In this document: piece after piece, positions 1 to 9,355 of the stretch | Numbering within the stretch: position 1 is the first letter of the stretch | How the letters are laid out: each line of letters starts with the position of its first letter | DNA from: Crocinitomicaceae bacterium | Lineage (GTDB): Bacteria > Bacteroidota > Bacteroidia > Flavobacteriales_D > Crocinitomicaceae | NCBI GenBank assembly: GCA_014762645.1 | Contig: JABURP010000040.1 | Span: 1 to 38,042 of the forward strand | DNA length: 38,042 bases | Reading direction: 5' to 3' | Notes under the pieces: model-generated | Seen by the model: the letters and a program-made list of their open reading frames with translations, nothing else | What the model was told of the DNA's origin: nothing | Database searches by the model: none | Translations under genes and position numbers: made by a program

Positions 1-1
1 A

Positions 2-397
2 GATGTGTATAAGATACATATATTAAGTTGTTGTCTTCCTCAAATGCGAGAAAGAGGTTATGGAAGAATTGTACTGATCTCGTCCATTCTTGCTGAATCT
101 CCCGTAGTGAGTACAGGTATTTATGCTGGTTGTAAAGGTTTTCTTGACAGCATTGCTAAAACCGTTGCTCTTGAAAATGCCGGTAAAGGGGTAACATGTA
201 ATACCATCCAACTGGGATACTTTGATGGAGGATTGACTTATCGAATTCCGGAAAAAATTCTTGATCATATTGTAGGATCAATTCCTATGAAGCGAATTGG
301 AACTATAGATGAACTCAATGATTTAATACAGACATTAATCTCGGTGGAATATATTACCGGTACAAGTATAAAAATGAACGGTGGACTTGACTTCTAG
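2..397 (+). CDS. SDR-family oxidoreductase, C-terminal part (5' end outside window)
   Basis: This is the C-terminal half of a short-chain dehydrogenase/reductase, a Rossmann-fold NAD(P)-dependent enzyme. The visible part carries the family's RGYGRIVLISS strand, with the probable catalytic Ser exactly 13 residues before the Tyr of the YAGCK (YxxxK) motif, followed by the usual NTIQLGYFDGG region after the active site. The NAD-binding N-terminus with the TGxxxGxG motif is missing, because the frame stays open to the window edge. The GTG at 5 is therefore not taken as the start. The gene lies 12 bases upstream of the deacetylase-like gene in the same direction, in a polysaccharide locus. A role in making or modifying a nucleotide sugar or sugar precursor is inferred from that context. 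The substrate cannot be told. Confidence 0.85.
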   Translation, partial: DVYKIHILSCCLPQMRERGYGRIVLISSILAESPVVSTGIYAGCKGFLDSIAKTVALENAGKGVTCNTIQLGYFDGGLTYRIPEKILDHIVGSIPMKRIGTIDELNDLIQTLISVEYITGTSIKMNGGLDF

Positions 398-409
398 AAA
401 TAGTCTCAG

Positions 410-1426
410 ATGAAACCCGAAAAAAAACTCCTCATCACTTTTGATTACGAACTGTTCCTTGGAGAAAAGAGCGGGACTGTAAAGAATTGCCTTATATCTC
501 CCACAAATGAACTTTCACTGAAATTAAATGAATTTGGTATTAAAGGGATTTTTTTCGTCGATACGCTATTTCTTTGGGCGTTAAAATCAAAACTTAATGA
601 CTCAAAGGCCCGTCAGGATTTTGAAATGTTGAAAACCCAATTGTCTGGATTGTATCAGCAAGGACATTATATCTATCCTCATATTCATCCACATTGGTTA
701 GATGCCAAATATCAGACAGATTCAGGTATGTGGAAGCTATCTGATATTTCCAAATACCGATTTGAGGCTTTAAGTGACTCAGAAAAAAGCCAGGTATTTA
801 GCTATTCAGATGAAATTCTGAAAGAAGTTTTGGATGACAACGGTTATCGTATGGATGCTTATCGAGCCGGAGGATGGTCCATACAACCATTCAAAGATTT
901 TCAGCCGTTCTTTGAAAAATACAACATAAAGGCTGATTTTACAGTTTTAGGTAAAGCACACCGTAACACAAATGCTTCGGTCTATGATTTCAGAACTATA
1001 CCTGTAGCTGAGAATCCCTATCGATTCTCAAAAAGCGTAACTATAAAAGTACCTGAAGGTCAATACTGGGAATTTCCGATCAGCAGTATTGAATTTAACT
1101 CGGAAGCATTTACAAATAAACTAGTGCGCAAGGTGTTATGGAAAACCAAAGCAGGACAAAACCTTGGTGATGGAATTGGCGTACAATTTCAAGATATGGG
1201 TGAGGTTGAAAAAAGTGAATTTGAAATGGTGTCAATTGAACTTTTGACTACTAACAAATTGAAACTGTACCTTCACTATCTGGATCAGAATGAATATATG
1301 CAGTTCATTTGTCATCCAAAAATGGTCTCACCTCATAATTTAAAGATGTTTAGTAAGTTTTTAACTCGTGCATTTAAAAGATATGAAATCATATCCGACT
1401 GGAAGGAAATGATCAGAGAAAGTTAA
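410..1426 (+). CDS. Polysaccharide deacetylase-like (NodB/GH57-type barrel) protein
   Basis: The 338-aa product begins with a TFDYE motif (Asp12, Glu14 region), the first signature of NodB-type carbohydrate deacetylases, where an early Asp acts in metal binding or catalysis. A His cluster follows (HIHPHW, His91/93/95), which corresponds to the metal-binding HxxxH position, and then an AYRAGGW motif, where deacetylases keep an Arg. There is no signal peptide, so the enzyme should be cytoplasmic and act on a sugar nucleotide, lipid-linked sugar or similar intermediate rather than on a finished surface polymer. It sits between the SDR gene and wecB, 10 bases ahead of the latter. The fold call is good; deacetylation as the actual reaction is inference. 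Confidence 0.75.
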   Translation: MKPEKKLLITFDYELFLGEKSGTVKNCLISPTNELSLKLNEFGIKGIFFVDTLFLWALKSKLNDSKARQDFEMLKTQLSGLYQQGHYIYPHIHPHWLDAKYQTDSGMWKLSDISKYRFEALSDSEKSQVFSYSDEILKEVLDDNGYRMDAYRAGGWSIQPFKDFQPFFEKYNIKADFTVLGKAHRNTNASVYDFRTIPVAENPYRFSKSVTIKVPEGQYWEFPISSIEFNSEAFTNKLVRKVLWKTKAGQNLGDGIGVQFQDMGEVEKSEFEMVSIELLTTNKLKLYLHYLDQNEYMQFICHPKMVSPHNLKMFSKFLTRAFKRYEIISDWKEMIRES

Positions 1427-1436
1427 AGAAGATATT

Positions 1437-2534
1437 TTGAAAAAGAAGATACTCATAGTCGTCGGTACCCGTCCGAATTTCATTAAAATCACCCGATTTA
1501 AAGATATTGCACACCAGCATTATCCTAACCTTGAGATTAAAATTGTCCATACTGGCCAGCATTTCAATTATGAAATGGCGGATGTCTTTTTTCAACAATT
1601 ACATATACAACCTGATTTTTTCCTTGAGATCCCTCCTACTTCACCGGCCACGCAAATGGGTGAAATTATGATTCGTCTTGAAAAGTTAATAGATGAAACA
1701 TTTTATCCGGACCTCATGATTGTACCGGGTGATGTAAACTCAACTTTTGCAGCTGCACTTACTGCTAACAAAAAAGGAATTCTACTCGCGCACTTAGAAA
1801 GTGGGCTTAGAAGTTTTGATCGAAATATGCCAGAGGAGATTAATCGCATTTTGACAGATGAAATTACCGATCATTACTTCATTACCGAACCGAGTGGTGT
1901 AGAAAATCTCACAAAGGAAAACGCAAATGGGAAAATGCACTTTGTTGGAAATACCATGATTGATACACTGGTTCATTTTGACACGAATATCCGTAATAAC
2001 CAAATAGCCTCAGAATTAGCGTTGGTAAACGACCCTTTTATATTAATGACAATTCACCGGCCGTCTAATGTTGATGCAGAATCAGACTTAAAAAAACTCA
2101 TCCAGTTAATTGAAGATGTTAGCTCGCGATACAAGATTGTCTTTCCCGTGCATCCGCGAACTATTCAACGATTAGAAAAATTTAATTTAAAAGATCGCTT
2201 TGAAGCCATTAGTAATTTGATCATTACTGAATCCATGGGGTATTTCGAATTTCAGAATTTGGTATTGAATGCTTCTTTAATTATTACCGATAGCGGTGGA
2301 ATTCAGGAAGAATCGACATTCAGACAGGTGCCTTCCCTTACGTTGAGGCAAAACACGGAACGACCAGTAACGGTGGATTCAGGGACTAATCAACTCGTAA
2401 CTTTTTCCGTTAAAGAAATCCTCTCCCTCATTGATCAAATAGAGCAAGGATCATACAAAAAGGGTTCTATTCCAGAAAAGTGGGATGGTAAAGCGACAGA
2501 ACGCATCTTAAAAATCATATCAAACATCCTGTAA
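1437..2534 (+). CDS. wecB: UDP-N-acetylglucosamine 2-epimerase (non-hydrolysing)
   Basis: The 365-aa product is a GT-B-fold epimerase of the WecB/MnaA type, which interconverts UDP-GlcNAc and UDP-ManNAc (or a related 2-acetamido sugar). Visible family signatures in order are GTRPNFIKI at the N-terminus, HTGQH, PGDVNST, HLESGLRSFDRNMPEE (the catalytic acid region), HRPSNVD, and ITDSGGIQEES followed by RQNTERPVT near the C-terminus. The length is normal for the family. The start appears to be TTG at 1437, because no in-frame ATG precedes the conserved GTRPN strand. Its stop overlaps the ATG of the next glycosyltransferase by one base, so the two are probably co-translated. The product is likely cytoplasmic and feeds the surface glycan. 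Confidence 0.93.
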   Translation: MKKKILIVVGTRPNFIKITRFKDIAHQHYPNLEIKIVHTGQHFNYEMADVFFQQLHIQPDFFLEIPPTSPATQMGEIMIRLEKLIDETFYPDLMIVPGDVNSTFAAALTANKKGILLAHLESGLRSFDRNMPEEINRILTDEITDHYFITEPSGVENLTKENANGKMHFVGNTMIDTLVHFDTNIRNNQIASELALVNDPFILMTIHRPSNVDAESDLKKLIQLIEDVSSRYKIVFPVHPRTIQRLEKFNLKDRFEAISNLIITESMGYFEFQNLVLNASLIITDSGGIQEESTFRQVPSLTLRQNTERPVTVDSGTNQLVTFSVKEILSLIDQIEQGSYKKGSIPEKWDGKATERILKIISNIL

Positions 2535-3649
2535 TGAATGCTTTTTTGACCTTTAATGATTCACCCTCTGGCGTTTACAGAAGTCAGGTCATTGAGGTTC
2601 TTCGTATTTTAAACCAACTGCAAGATGAAGAATTTGTGTTGCTGGCATTTATACCGCGACAAAACTATAAAGCCAACAAAGAACAGATCAAACGTTGGTA
2701 TCCCCGTTCAAAAGTCTACCCTATTCTACCCGGCCTGCGGTATTGGAAGGCATCTAGATGGCTTTTTTCAAGGGTCAACCGTAAATTAAAACCTAAACTG
2801 ATCATTTCAAGAGGAGTGGTGGCCGCTCATTTCGCCTTATATGCAAAAAATAAGGAACAAAAAATAATTTATGATGGGCGCGGTGCCATTAAGGCAGAAC
2901 AAGAAGAGTTTGCGGTTTATTCGGGTTCGTTAGGAAGCAGTATCTCTGAAATGGAAAAAGATGCCGTATTAAACACCGATTTCCGCATTTCAGTAACCGA
3001 AGCACTCGTAAAATACTGGCAAGATACGTTTGGATACAACAATGACGCACATGTTGTTATTCCATGTTTGTCTTCGGCAGCCCAGACTGATGCCCACAAA
3101 TCAGCAATAAAGGACAGTTTCTTCGATACACAAGCACCCATATTGGTGTATAGTGGCTCAACATCCCCGTGGCAATCTTTTCCATTACTGATAGACAAAG
3201 TTAGTTCCTGGTTAAGACAAACCGAAGGTAAGGTCTTGTTCCTAACCCGGCCTCATGAAGACATCAAAGCACTGGTTGTTGAATTTGGTGACAGGGTGAA
3301 GAATCTTTTTGTAGCTCCGGAAAGGGTATCTGACTATTTGTTAGCTTGCGACTACGGACTTTTGATACGGGAGGATAAAGTCACCAATCAAGTGGCGAGT
3401 CCGGTAAAGTATGCTGAATATCTATCCGCTGGCCTTGAAGTAATTATTTCAGATTGCATTGAGGATTACGCAACGTTCACTAAAGAGTATAATACAGGGT
3501 TGGTCATTAAAAATAGTGACCAGATCTCAACTACACTTTCCAAAAGAACCGGAGAAGCTAAAAAAGAAATAAAGGAAATATATCGTGAGCACCTTAGTGC
3601 TGAAAATTATTATGGCACTTACAGGCATCTACTTCAATGTGCGACTTAA
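2534..3649 (+). CDS. Glycosyltransferase, GT4-like (GT-B fold)
   Basis: The 371-aa protein has no signal peptide. Its C-terminal half resembles GT4 enzymes: a strand-turn reading YSGSTSPWQSF at the start of the second Rossmann domain, then a nucleotide-sugar site of the form PVKYAEYLSAGLEVI, which matches the usual P-K-x-x-E-Y-L-A-x-G-x-P-V-I motif of group 1 glycosyltransferases. The N-terminal half has an acceptor-side Rossmann pattern with SPSGVYRSQV, which replaces the more usual glycine loop. It starts in a one-base overlap with the wecB stop. Its own TAA stop interlocks with the stop of the convergent glycosyltransferase inside one TTAA. Donor and acceptor are not predictable. Confidence 0.8.
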   Translation: MNAFLTFNDSPSGVYRSQVIEVLRILNQLQDEEFVLLAFIPRQNYKANKEQIKRWYPRSKVYPILPGLRYWKASRWLFSRVNRKLKPKLIISRGVVAAHFALYAKNKEQKIIYDGRGAIKAEQEEFAVYSGSLGSSISEMEKDAVLNTDFRISVTEALVKYWQDTFGYNNDAHVVIPCLSSAAQTDAHKSAIKDSFFDTQAPILVYSGSTSPWQSFPLLIDKVSSWLRQTEGKVLFLTRPHEDIKALVVEFGDRVKNLFVAPERVSDYLLACDYGLLIREDKVTNQVASPVKYAEYLSAGLEVIISDCIEDYATFTKEYNTGLVIKNSDQISTTLSKRTGEAKKEIKEIYREHLSAENYYGTYRHLLQCAT

Positions 3650-4911
3650 TTTTCTGCAACTAATTCAGTTAATAACTGCCACACTTTTTCAGTTATCTTC
3701 TCAAGATCAAAATCACGGGCATCATAAGATTTGTATGCCTCAGCAAAATTTACTTCAATTAACTTTCGAAAAAAGGATTCACCATCTCCAACATGATAGG
3801 TCAATCCAATATTATTCTCTTTTATATATCGGGCACATTCACCTTCATAACCTACTTGTACAATAAAATTCTCATTGGCCACATAATCACTGAACTTGGT
3901 GATAAACGCGTCCGAATACACGGAACTCAAAAAGAATACCCCAATATCAGTAGATCGTAATAACTTGTAGTACTCATCCTTTTCAAGAAAGTGATTATTG
4001 ACTTCAAGCCCCTCATCTGATTGTGACTGTACATACTTTAAAAAATCTGGCGCATTTGTATGGATAAACAACTTTAATTTAAACTTTGTATAAATTTCAG
4101 GTGCGGATTCCTTTAAAGCCTTAAATGACTTTATAAAATCCGTCACGATATCCACCAGATTGATATCAATATTACCTGCAAAAACCATTGTAATTTTATC
4201 GCTGGTTGATTTCGGTATCTCCATGTGAAAATCGTCTGGATCGAAGCCATTGTATATGGTTTGAAACTTCTCCGGATTATTTCCTTCATTCAGGTTGATC
4301 AGGGCTTGTTTCAATCCGTTATTTACCGCAAAAATCCTATCGGCATTTGCCAAAGCTTCCTTTTCCTGTTGCAGTGAATAATCCAATTGCTTTTTCGTTT
4401 TTTTCTGGTACACGGAATAAGTAGGATGTCCATTCCAAAGATCTCGGTAGTCCAGTACTAATTTAACGCCTGTTTTCTTTTTGAGTTGTGAGGCAATGTG
4501 TAGCATATTATGCGGCGGAGCAGTAACTACAATAACATCAATCCCTTCTTTTTGAATTATTCTGGAGCCCAATTTTACCACTCTCTTTTCTGAAAAAGCA
4601 GCATTATCAAAGGGGTTGTATTTTGAACGACGGGCCCAAAACATCACTACCCGATATAGCACCTTTTGAATCAGATTTGGATTATCTGCGGCCAAAATCT
4701 TATTAAACCTAAAGTTTATCGGGTAGGTTTTGACTGATGGATTATCTTTTACATCATCCGACCAGAAATCTCCATGCACCAATGAACTTTTAGAATGAAT
4801 CACATGAAATGTGACGTCCTTTCCTTTAAGAAATTTGGCAAATTTGGCCCATCTTCTTCCACCAATACCAGGCGTTGGAGGAAATGTATATGAAAGGAGC
4901 AGTACTTTCAA
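3646..4911 (-). CDS. Glycosyltransferase family 4-like protein
   Basis: The 421-aa protein begins MKVLLLSYTFPPTPGIGGRRW, the typical N-terminal strand and glycine-rich loop of GT4 enzymes that bind the acceptor side. DYRDLW and VTAPPHN lie in the N-terminal domain, as in WbuB-like enzymes. NADRIFAVNNGLK and TIYNGFDPDDF mark the hinge before the second Rossmann domain (VFAGNIDINL). The usual Glu-x7-Glu motif is degenerate (KFSDYVANENFIVQVG), which is common in divergent capsule enzymes. It is the second gene of a two-gene reverse unit with the methyltransferase at 4921, nine bases apart. No signal peptide is seen, so it should be cytoplasmic or membrane-associated. The substrate is unknown. 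Confidence 0.8.
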   Translation of the reverse strand: MKVLLLSYTFPPTPGIGGRRWAKFAKFLKGKDVTFHVIHSKSSLVHGDFWSDDVKDNPSVKTYPINFRFNKILAADNPNLIQKVLYRVVMFWARRSKYNPFDNAAFSEKRVVKLGSRIIQKEGIDVIVVTAPPHNMLHIASQLKKKTGVKLVLDYRDLWNGHPTYSVYQKKTKKQLDYSLQQEKEALANADRIFAVNNGLKQALINLNEGNNPEKFQTIYNGFDPDDFHMEIPKSTSDKITMVFAGNIDINLVDIVTDFIKSFKALKESAPEIYTKFKLKLFIHTNAPDFLKYVQSQSDEGLEVNNHFLEKDEYYKLLRSTDIGVFFLSSVYSDAFITKFSDYVANENFIVQVGYEGECARYIKENNIGLTYHVGDGESFFRKLIEVNFAEAYKSYDARDFDLEKITEKVWQLLTELVAEN

Positions 4912-4920
4912 TGAAACGTA

Positions 4921-5607
4921 TTATTTCTGAGCAATAATTATTATTTCTTCGGATAGGCTTTTACGATAAGCGCTCGCTAATCTTTGCTTCCAGTGTTTAA
5001 AATTATTTCTCCAAACAGACTTGTATATCTTGAAACCTTCTGATTTCAACATTTCTTCCAATTCGGGTTTGGTATATTCTTTAATGTGCATCCAATCACT
5101 GTAAGTCATGTGTCTGTCTATTCCTAAAATTCTGGATAAATACACATTAGTAGGATTATGAGAAGCAGGTTCTTTTGTTACTTTTCCGGTAATCGGTTCA
5201 CCCCTGAATAATTTCATTACCCGTGATAAGGAACTCCCATTGACGGTTGAAATATAAAAGAACCCTCCTTCAGGTAACTTCTTATACACCTTCTCAAAAA
5301 GCAAATGTGGCGGTAAGTGAAAATGTGCGATACAATGAACCAAACTAAAGCAGTCAATATCGTCATCCATATCATCAAAATCGTCCAATAAGAAGTCTTT
5401 AATGTAGTATTTAAACTTGTGATCTGTTGGCCAGTCTTTTATCAGGTGTTCATTCCAAACAGATTCAATAAAACTAACATCTTTCCCTTTTTCATGAAGC
5501 ATGATGGGTATCTCTCCATATCCAGGTCCCAGGTCGCAATATTTTTTTGCATCTAACTCCAGGAGATCGTTAAGTGTATTCTGTAGGCGAACTTCCTCTA
5601 CTGTCAT
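4921..5607 (-). CDS. Class I SAM-dependent methyltransferase
   Basis: The 228-aa protein has a class I SAM-binding motif I, KYCDLGPGYGEIP, at about residues 22-34. Motif IV (DIDCFSLVHCIAHF) and the post-motif strand LPEGGFFYIST follow. Such proteins in surface-glycan loci methylate sugars or lipid-linked intermediates. A second possibility is a small-molecule methyltransferase, since the sequence does not show the acceptor. The gene is divergent from the glycosyltransferase at 5694, with about 86 bases between. It leads a two-gene reverse unit with the GT4 gene at 3646. No signal peptide or membrane segment is seen. Confidence 0.78.
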   Translation of the reverse strand: MTVEEVRLQNTLNDLLELDAKKYCDLGPGYGEIPIMLHEKGKDVSFIESVWNEHLIKDWPTDHKFKYYIKDFLLDDFDDMDDDIDCFSLVHCIAHFHLPPHLLFEKVYKKLPEGGFFYISTVNGSSLSRVMKLFRGEPITGKVTKEPASHNPTNVYLSRILGIDRHMTYSDWMHIKEYTKPELEEMLKSEGFKIYKSVWRNNFKHWKQRLASAYRKSLSEEIIIIAQK

Positions 5608-5676
5608 AGATTTGATTTTTGGCTAAATTAATATTTTGTGCCCAGCTGAAGGGGTTAACTCCGCTTTAAATTTCTC

Positions 5677-5684
5677 TATATTTG
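5677..5684 (+). promoter_or_regulatory. Candidate Bacteroidetes -7 element (TATATTTG)
   Basis: TATATTTG fits the Bacteroidetes sigma-ABfr consensus TAnnTTTG exactly and lies 9 bases before the ATG at 5694. No convincing -33 TTG element is visible at the expected distance. If it is used, the transcript would be nearly leaderless. It also argues against the TTG at 5682 as the start, since that codon lies inside the element. Confidence 0.45.
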
Positions 5685-5693
5685 GATGCATTC

Positions 5694-6941
5694 ATGTCTG
5701 CCAAACATTTATATATCGTCACTATGGAGTTTCCCTTTGGAAAAGGTGAAGCGTTTATGGAAGATGAGCTTTATGAATTAACCCGATATTATGATAAGGT
5801 ATTCATTATACCTTATTTCGGGAAAGGCGAACCCCGGAAAATTGAATCTGAGAAGATAGAAGTTGCCAATATCCTTGAGGAGGATGAAACAATTATTAAG
5901 TATACCGGATTAGAATTTATCCAGAAACAATTTGGATTGACCCTATCTGTACTGGGAAGTGAAATGTTTACTAAGCGAGGTCTCAATTTATCAATTCGAA
6001 AACTACGAATGAGCTTAATTCATTTAAAGAATTCCACTTCACGAATGAAAAGTTTGTCAGAATTTATTTCGAAAACAGAAGGCGCAGAGAATCATTTTTA
6101 TGCCATGTGGATGTCAGCACCAGCCAGTCTTTTAGCTGTGTTAAAGAAAAAGGGAGTGATTAACTCGTTCATTGCCAGGGCACACGGTTATGACATTGTG
6201 AAGGAACGGCATCCAAACAATTATATACCGCTTTTGCAATTCAATATTGACCAGGTTAATCATGTGTTTGCAAATTCACTTTTCTCAAGAAAATTACTGC
6301 TCAGGCTAACCCGAGAAAAGAAAAAAGTATCGGTCAATTACTTATCACTAAAAGACAGGGCTAAAGCAATATCACCAGTACAAGCAGATAACAACATATT
6401 TACCGTGGCTTCCGTTTCGAATGTTTACGATTTTAAACGGGTGGATAAGATTTATGAAGTGCTAAATCGTGTAGCAAATAAACATGAAGTACAATGGGTA
6501 CATTTCGGTGACGGTCCCAAAATGGATGATTTACAGCAACTGATAGCGAACAAAGACCACATGCTCCATATCAACCTTAAAGGAAATGTACCACGGGAAG
6601 AAATCTTCGAATATTACAGAGAATCTGCTCCTGATTTATTCATACACTTAAGCCTTTATGAAGGATTTGGTGTTTCATTAGTAGAAGCTCAAAGTTTTGG
6701 AATTCCGGTTTTAGTAGCTAATACAGGTGGGACTTCAGAGGCTGTATCAGAAATTTCTGGAGTTCTCGTAGAGCATAACGATACAGCTCTACAAATTGCC
6801 GAAATTATCATAAAGCATATTGAAAATAAGCAATGGAAAGAGAAAAGAACTGCCGCCAGACAATTCTTTCTGGACAAGTTTGAAGCTCGTTCGGCGGTGG
6901 AGCGTTTCCAGCAACTTATTGAGCAGAATCACGTATCTTAA
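5694..6941 (+). CDS. Glycosyltransferase family 4 (group 1)
   Basis: Taking ATG 5694 as the start, the protein is 415 aa. An upstream TTG at 5682 would add four residues but falls in the promoter. The C-terminal domain is classic GT4: [17 protein letters not shown] (start of the second Rossmann domain), [11 protein letters not shown] (nucleotide-sugar strand), [10 protein letters not shown], and [18 protein letters not shown], the Glu-x7-Glu motif that binds the donor. The N-terminal domain shows RAHGYDI, typical of acceptor-binding loops. It is followed after four bases by an acetyltransferase gene, so the pair probably forms a small operon inserted between two reverse blocks. Donor sugar unknown. 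Confidence 0.88.
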   Translation: MSAKHLYIVTMEFPFGKGEAFMEDELYELTRYYDKVFIIPYFGKGEPRKIESEKIEVANILEEDETIIKYTGLEFIQKQFGLTLSVLGSEMFTKRGLNLSIRKLRMSLIHLKNSTSRMKSLSEFISKTEGAENHFYAMWMSAPASLLAVLKKKGVINSFIARAHGYDIVKERHPNNYIPLLQFNIDQVNHVFANSLFSRKLLLRLTREKKKVSVNYLSLKDRAKAISPVQADNNIFTVASVSNVYDFKRVDKIYEVLNRVANKHEVQWVHFGDGPKMDDLQQLIANKDHMLHINLKGNVPREEIFEYYRESAPDLFIHLSLYEGFGVSLVEAQSFGIPVLVANTGGTSEAVSEISGVLVEHNDTALQIAEIIIKHIENKQWKEKRTAARQFFLDKFEARSAVERFQQLIEQNHVS

Positions 6942-6945
6942 GACA

Positions 6946-7605
6946 ATGAGTAAGGTAGAATTTTTCATAAAAGCTAATCGTGAGCGTCTTCTGACGAAGG
7001 TTTCTGATTTAAGGCGAAAGGGGTTGTTGGAATTATCTCCTGAACTCAGCAAGCGGTTTTCTTTTTGCCTGTACAAAGGTTCAATTCTTGAAATAAACAA
7101 GAAGGCTAGAATTAGTTTGAATACTGCTGAAAGTTATTTTGAGTTTAATAAACACTGGACCGAAAAACTTTATTTTCAATCGCTTTTATTGATGCGTGAA
7201 GACAGTCGACTGATTGTTGAAAAGAAGTTTCAGATTTACGAAGGAGCACGTATTTATATTAACCATGGAGCAAAGTTGACCCTAGGTTCCGGTTATATCA
7301 ACACAAATTGCAATATTTCTTGTTTTAAAGAGATTAAAATAGGTCACGGAGTTGTTATTTCGGAGAACCTTACGCTCAGAGATTCAGACAATCACCGGAT
7401 TGGCGGCAAGGAAAATGAGCCTGCACCTATTACCATTGGAGATCACGTGTGGATTGGAATTAACGCAACTATTCTCAAGGGAGTGACGGTTGGTGATGGC
7501 GCCATCATTGCTGCAAATTCTGTAGTGACAAAAGATGTGCCTCCAAAGACAATGGTGGCTGGAGTTCCGGCAAAAGTAATCAAAGAAGATATTAGCTGGA
7601 GTTAA
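6946..7605 (+). CDS. Hexapeptide-repeat acyltransferase (maltose/galactoside acetyltransferase-like)
   Basis: Starting at ATG 6946, four bases after the glycosyltransferase stop, the product is 219 aa. The reading frame is open further upstream but only as a shadow of that gene. The C-terminal half is a left-handed beta-helix of isoleucine-led hexapeptide turns. It includes LRDSDNHRI with the likely catalytic His, [33 protein letters not shown] (given here only as the family pattern from about residue 160 to 192), and the closing VPAKVIKE. This pattern is diagnostic of LbH O-acetyltransferases that use acetyl-CoA to modify sugars. It likely acetylates a sugar of the surface glycan. Its stop interlocks with the convergent GT10 stop in one TTAA. 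Confidence 0.88.
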   Translation: MSKVEFFIKANRERLLTKVSDLRRKGLLELSPELSKRFSFCLYKGSILEINKKARISLNTAESYFEFNKHWTEKLYFQSLLLMREDSRLIVEKKFQIYEGARIYINHGAKLTLGSGYINTNCNISCFKEIKIGHGVVISENLTLRDSDNHRIGGKENEPAPITIGDHVWIGINATILKGVTVGDGAIIAANSVVTKDVPPKTMVAGVPAKVIKEDISWS

Positions 7606-8534
7606 GATTTTTTCCCAAACAAACGCTTAAAGAATGATGGTGGTGGATCTCCTATATAATGAGGAATGGTCACTTTATGAAATTCATCACCGGGTGGGTG
7701 TTCACGTATAAATTTGGTGACAAAAGGAAAGAACTGGTATTCATCCAGAATTTTTTCCCTGGCATGGGTAATAGCCTCCTGATTCTTTTCCCACTTTTGA
7801 TTGGCAATGGCCTCTTCTATTATTTCCAGTGCAGATTTCGGATCATTGATATCAATTTCAATCAGGCTTTCTTTTGGGAAGTAATCCGTGATGTTAGGAC
7901 ATCCGTGATATATCGGCATGGTGTGCGATAAAAAACAATCTACGATCTTCTCTGTCCAGTAATTTTCTGCTTTGTAATTCTCAATTGCAATGGTGTATTT
8001 GTACGGAGCCACTCCATCAAATTTATCAGCTATAGGTTGAAAACCTCTCCCCATCAAGTCAAAGTCAAACTCCTGCTTATTCAGATAATCCAGGAAATCC
8101 AGGCGTGGCTTATGCCCAGGGTTCATATTACTGTTACTCGTGACGCAGCTCACCAATTTATCTTTAGAAAGATCCTCAACCTTCAGGGCTTTTAATTCAT
8201 CATACGATTTTCCAATATGCCATGGCAATGCCGCAGGTTTTCTAAAATTCCCCGGATGATCTGTTTCAAAGTCAGAAAACACATAATCGTATAGCGGGAT
8301 AAAACGTTTGAACTTAGCCAGTCTCTCGTAAGGCGGTTCCTGAATCAGTAATAACGTTCCACCTTTACGCACATTCACTGTAAAATCTTCTTTAGGATGG
8401 TTAAACACCACCAGGTAATCACATTTTTCAACTGGTTCTTCCGTAAATTGAATGCCATCCCATTCAAAAGAATTTCCTGGCGTTTGCTTTCTAATATCCG
8501 GAGTATCGTAATTTCTGGCTATTCGGACAATCAT
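7602..8534 (-). CDS. Glycosyltransferase family 10 (alpha-1,3-fucosyltransferase-like)
   Basis: The 310-aa protein carries the GT10 C-terminal signature: [20 protein letters not shown], then [20 protein letters not shown] and [10 protein letters not shown]. These blocks bind GDP-fucose in bacterial and animal alpha-1,3/1,4-fucosyltransferases. The N-terminal half is acceptor-binding and less conserved, with [10 protein letters not shown] and [12 protein letters not shown]. The length is that of the short bacterial enzymes, without a C-terminal heptad repeat tail. No membrane segment is seen; it ends in a Lys-rich FKRLFGKKS. It is the last gene of the long reverse operon that starts at the Wzc-like gene. 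A fucose (or related GDP-deoxyhexose) in the glycan is inferred. The GDP-fucose synthesis genes are not in this window. Confidence 0.85.
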   Translation of the reverse strand: MIVRIARNYDTPDIRKQTPGNSFEWDGIQFTEEPVEKCDYLVVFNHPKEDFTVNVRKGGTLLLIQEPPYERLAKFKRFIPLYDYVFSDFETDHPGNFRKPAALPWHIGKSYDELKALKVEDLSKDKLVSCVTSNSNMNPGHKPRLDFLDYLNKQEFDFDLMGRGFQPIADKFDGVAPYKYTIAIENYKAENYWTEKIVDCFLSHTMPIYHGCPNITDYFPKESLIEIDINDPKSALEIIEEAIANQKWEKNQEAITHAREKILDEYQFFPFVTKFIREHPPGDEFHKVTIPHYIGDPPPSFFKRLFGKKS

Positions 8535-8566
8535 AATTTATACTGCTCCTCGGTGCTACAATTTAT

Positions 8567-9349
8567 CTAGTCCTGTGGATACGCAATAAAGGTATCGCTT
8601 TCCCTAATGTGCTCTATTATTTTTGATGGGTTCACTTTTTCTTCCTTCAAGGTCACTAAATCGTAATTAAACTCATCCAGAAGTGAAAGGAGGTCAGAAA
8701 TTTCATAGGGATAATTTTTAATATTCTTATCGTTAATTTCAAGAAAGAGTATTGGTCTACAGGTTGATATAAATTCCTTTGCACCTTCTAAAATCCACTT
8801 TTCTGAACCTTCTGTATCCATCTTCACAAACTTAATTTGTGGCTTGCCCTGGGCTGTCCACCAATTGTCCAGTGTATCTGTCTCAACTTTAATTCTTCTT
8901 GTTTTACCGGCTCTTTGCGTATCTACAAAGCCATCTCCCGATACATCTTCACTGCTGTGCACATTGAAGTAGTCAACTCCTTTTTCGTTTTTCAGTGCAA
9001 TTCGTGAAAGTTCAATTTTATCCCCAAGATTGTTTTTGGTAATTGTTTTCTCAAATAGGTCTGCCTGATGAGGCCCGGGTTCAAAAGCATAGATTTTTAT
9101 TTCCGGATGCGCATGCAGAACAGAAAGAGAGATCATTCCAATATTTGCTCCTACATCAATAAATTCAGAGCTACCAGCTAATTTGGCCACCAATACTTCT
9201 ACAAAATCCTGCTCGTAATGCCCTTGTTTCTTATAGCGTTCAACAATAGACGTCCCTTCCGAATAACAAAGTTCGAAACCTTCAAAAGGGATGTACAATT
9301 CTTCTGTCTTTTGGGATTTGGATTTAAAAATATCAAAGATACCTGCCAT
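8567..9349 (-). CDS. FkbM-family methyltransferase
   Basis: The 260-aa protein shows the FkbM-type SAM-binding fold: FIDVGANIGMISL (motif I), IYAFEPGPHQADLF with the Glu that binds the SAM ribose, then VKMDTEGSEKWILEGA, the hallmark FkbM motif, and PILFLEIND. Members O-methylate sugars, polyketides or lipids. In a glycan locus, sugar O-methylation is the simplest reading. The gene lies between the GT2 and GT10 genes in the same direction, six bases after the former. No signal peptide is seen. It is the second methyltransferase of the locus, which suggests a capped or decorated polymer. Confidence 0.88.
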   Translation of the reverse strand: MAGIFDIFKSKSQKTEELYIPFEGFELCYSEGTSIVERYKKQGHYEQDFVEVLVAKLAGSSEFIDVGANIGMISLSVLHAHPEIKIYAFEPGPHQADLFEKTITKNNLGDKIELSRIALKNEKGVDYFNVHSSEDVSGDGFVDTQRAGKTRRIKVETDTLDNWWTAQGKPQIKFVKMDTEGSEKWILEGAKEFISTCRPILFLEINDKNIKNYPYEISDLLSLLDEFNYDLVTLKEEKVNPSKIIEHIRESDTFIAYPQD

Positions 9350-9355
9350 AATCTA

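Noticed and set aside
5-397. GTG at 5 as the true start of the SDR gene
   Set aside because: The frame is open to the window edge and the NAD-binding N-terminus is missing, so the start must be upstream.
6820-6945. Upstream extension of the acetyltransferase start
   Set aside because: It lies wholly in the preceding glycosyltransferase gene; ATG 6946 is four bases behind that stop and starts the conserved protein.
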